Source of the DNA: Candidatus Latescibacterota bacterium
GTDB lineage: Bacteria; Latescibacterota; UBA2968
Assembly: GCA_022824945.1 (NCBI GenBank)
Contig: JAJDYX010000050.1
Coordinates: 161,605 to 225,604 of the forward strand
Direction of reading: 5' to 3'
Length of the DNA: 64,000 bases
The notes under the pieces are model-generated. The model saw only the letters and a list, made by a program, of their open reading frames with translations. It did no database searches and had not been told where the DNA came from. Shown one piece after another: positions 63,176 through 64,000 of the stretch. Both the position numbers and the translations under genes were made by a program. Position 1 is the stretch's first letter, and each line of letters opens with the position of its first letter.

Positions 63176-63176
63176 A
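63049..63176 (+). pseudogene. frameshifted antitoxin-like small gene
   Basis: An ATG at 63049 starts MAKHHQNQ and stops at once, while the frame beginning at 63057 encodes TPPKSIAITDEEIDTSEIAR followed by ANRDFLRGLYSTIKSRSTN and ends at TGA 63174-63176. A frameshift of one or two bases near 63058-63066 would join the start to this frame. ITDEEIDTSEI is a pattern seen in small antitoxins and integron-cassette proteins. The stop overlaps the ATG of the next gene as TGATG, which suggests former coupling. It might alternatively be a chance open frame. Confidence 0.35.
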
Positions 63177-64000
63177 TGAGAAGTTTCACCTACCCAATCC
63201 AGTTGTGTGCATGCTTATTCGCACTACTGAGTCTTATCTCTCGCCTCTTATCTGTGTCCACCGGTGTTGATATTCGCTGCGCTCATTGTAGGCGGCTGGT
63301 GCTGTCTGTGCGGTGGTTGCTTGTCATCTGCGTTTGCTTTTCGTCTATCAGCTATGCCTCATCTCCACCGAACAATGCTGTCCGTATTTGCGGGGTTCTC
63401 GATTACGAGCAGTGGGAGCACGATTACCCGCGTCCTGCCGCCAAGCGTCCGGCGAATCTGAACGTCGGTGATCCGCGCATCGTGCGGATGATCTATTTTC
63501 TGCCGAACGACTGGTCATATCGGGCCGAGGTTGTGGACTCGATGAAGACGATCATCCGGCAGGCACAGACTTTCTATGCCGATCAGATGGAGGCACACGG
63601 GTATGGCCGCAAGACCTTTCGGTTTGAGACCAATGATCGAGGTGAACCGATAGTTCATCGCGTGGATGGTCTGCATCCTTTCAGCCGCTATGATAACACG
63701 CTGGGTACTGCTGTCGTTGCCGAACTCAAACAGACGTTCGATCTCGATGCGAATATCTACGTCATCGTCCTCGGTACGGACGCGCTTCGTCAGGGTAATG
63801 GCCAGCCTGCTGGAGGTGTCGGATGGCGGCATACGAAGAACGGTGGTGCTCTGGTAGTGCCAGATCGCTTCAGTTTGTTCACGGTGGCACATGAATTGGG
63901 ACATACCTTCGGCTTGTTTCACGATTTCCGCGATGATCGGTACATCATGTCGTATGGGGGGCGAACGGAAAGGTTATCGGCATGTGCTGCCGAGTTTCTA
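63176..64000 (+). CDS. metzincin metalloprotease (3' end outside the window)
   Basis: At least 275 residues, open to the window edge. The zinc motif HELGHTFGLFH is present (HExxHxxGxxH) near residue 238-248, and YIMSYGG soon after gives the Met-turn of metzincins. AGGAG at 63162-63166 precedes ATG63176 (a TTG at 63173 is a second choice). The N-terminus is odd: a first hydrophobic stretch (LCACLFALLSLI) and then a Cys-rich patch, and a second stretch, WLLVICVCFSSISYASS, looks like a proper signal peptide, so GTG63308 could be the true start. Likely exported. The following domains cannot be seen. Confidence 0.8.
   Translation, partial: MRSFTYPIQLCACLFALLSLISRLLSVSTGVDIRCAHCRRLVLSVRWLLVICVCFSSISYASSPPNNAVRICGVLDYEQWEHDYPRPAAKRPANLNVGDPRIVRMIYFLPNDWSYRAEVVDSMKTIIRQAQTFYADQMEAHGYGRKTFRFETNDRGEPIVHRVDGLHPFSRYDNTLGTAVVAELKQTFDLDANIYVIVLGTDALRQGNGQPAGGVGWRHTKNGGALVVPDRFSLFTVAHELGHTFGLFHDFRDDRYIMSYGGRTERLSACAAEFL

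Noticed and set aside
63085..63270. 61-codon frame MKKSILRRLRV upstream of and over the metzincin start
   Set aside because: No ribosome site and overlaps the better-supported antitoxin-like remnant and metzincin start.

Overview
The window is about 64 kb of chromosomal DNA from an uncultured-type, Gram-negative-like bacterium with mid-range base composition. Signals of the host: a TonB protein, lipoproteins and other exported proteins, many phytanoyl-CoA-dioxygenase-like, Gfo/Idh/MocA, sulfatase, sialidase-like and creatininase-family genes, a DUF3500 protein, and housekeeping genes (parAB, rpsT, ppdK, ettA, tRNA-Lys) scattered among them. This mix recalls Candidatus Latescibacterota or Poribacteria-like lineages (often marine or sponge-associated), but that is an inference from gene content and no marker here settles it.

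Layout. 1-2 kb: an AAA ATPase plus TOPRIM-like pair (possible defence module). 2-13 kb, minus strand: dienelactone hydrolase, a small conserved protein, sthA, an esterase, ettA, a sugar nucleotidyltransferase, DUF3500, an SDR and a large secreted S9 peptidase. 12.9-13.6 kb: a RelE/HigB-like toxin and Xre antitoxin with a palindromic operator and a perfect terminator hairpin. 13.6-17.3 kb: small membrane proteins, a NatAB-like ABC exporter, an exported protein. 17.5-22.3 kb: oxidoreductase, cupin, zinc alcohol dehydrogenase, solute-binding protein. 22.3-28.1 kb: a thioredoxin/cytochrome c/copper-monooxygenase-like lipoprotein, parBA, and a type II restriction-modification pair. 28.3-32.5 kb: ppdK, an HlyD-type adaptor and tRNA-Lys(UUU). 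32.6-36.7 kb: a sulfur assimilation operon (APS reductase, CysM-like synthase, JAMM peptidase, CysO-like sulfur carrier, Rrf2 regulator, CysK) behind a near-consensus promoter. 36.7-43 kb: rpsT (UUG start), a BNR-repeat protein, a predicted alpha/alpha-toroid protein, then tonB, a BlaR1-like M56 peptidase and blaI-type regulator with matching operators. 43-50.5 kb: oxidoreductase, dioxygenase, lipid kinase, adenylate kinase, DUF1854, xylose isomerase, HD hydrolase, HNH protein. 50.7-62.4 kb: a catabolic cluster (aldo/keto reductase, sulfatase, two tandem PhyH-like proteins, esterase, SDR, GH117-like hydrolase, enolase-superfamily enzyme, sialidase-like protein, Gfo/Idh/MocA, creatininase-like). 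62.5-64 kb: an orphan Xre regulator with a perfect operator palindrome, a frameshifted antitoxin-like remnant, and a metzincin protease that runs off the end.

How the parts work together. The best-supported units are the cysH-to-cysK operon, where a protein-bound thiocarboxylate route to cysteine is suggested by a sulfur carrier ending in GG-CSF beside a JAMM peptidase; the blaI/blaR1/tonB regulon, where the same TATTAA-N4-TTAATA site lies in front of both blaI and tonB and the BlaR1-like sensor carries a DUF4837-like extracytoplasmic domain; and the 50.7-62.4 kb cluster, whose GH117-like hydrolase, sulfatase and enolase-superfamily enzyme suggest use of sulfated, perhaps anhydrogalactose-containing, polysaccharide. 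Apart from 62858-63175 there is no stretch over 300 bases without a gene. No rRNA, CRISPR array, prophage or insertion sequence was seen.
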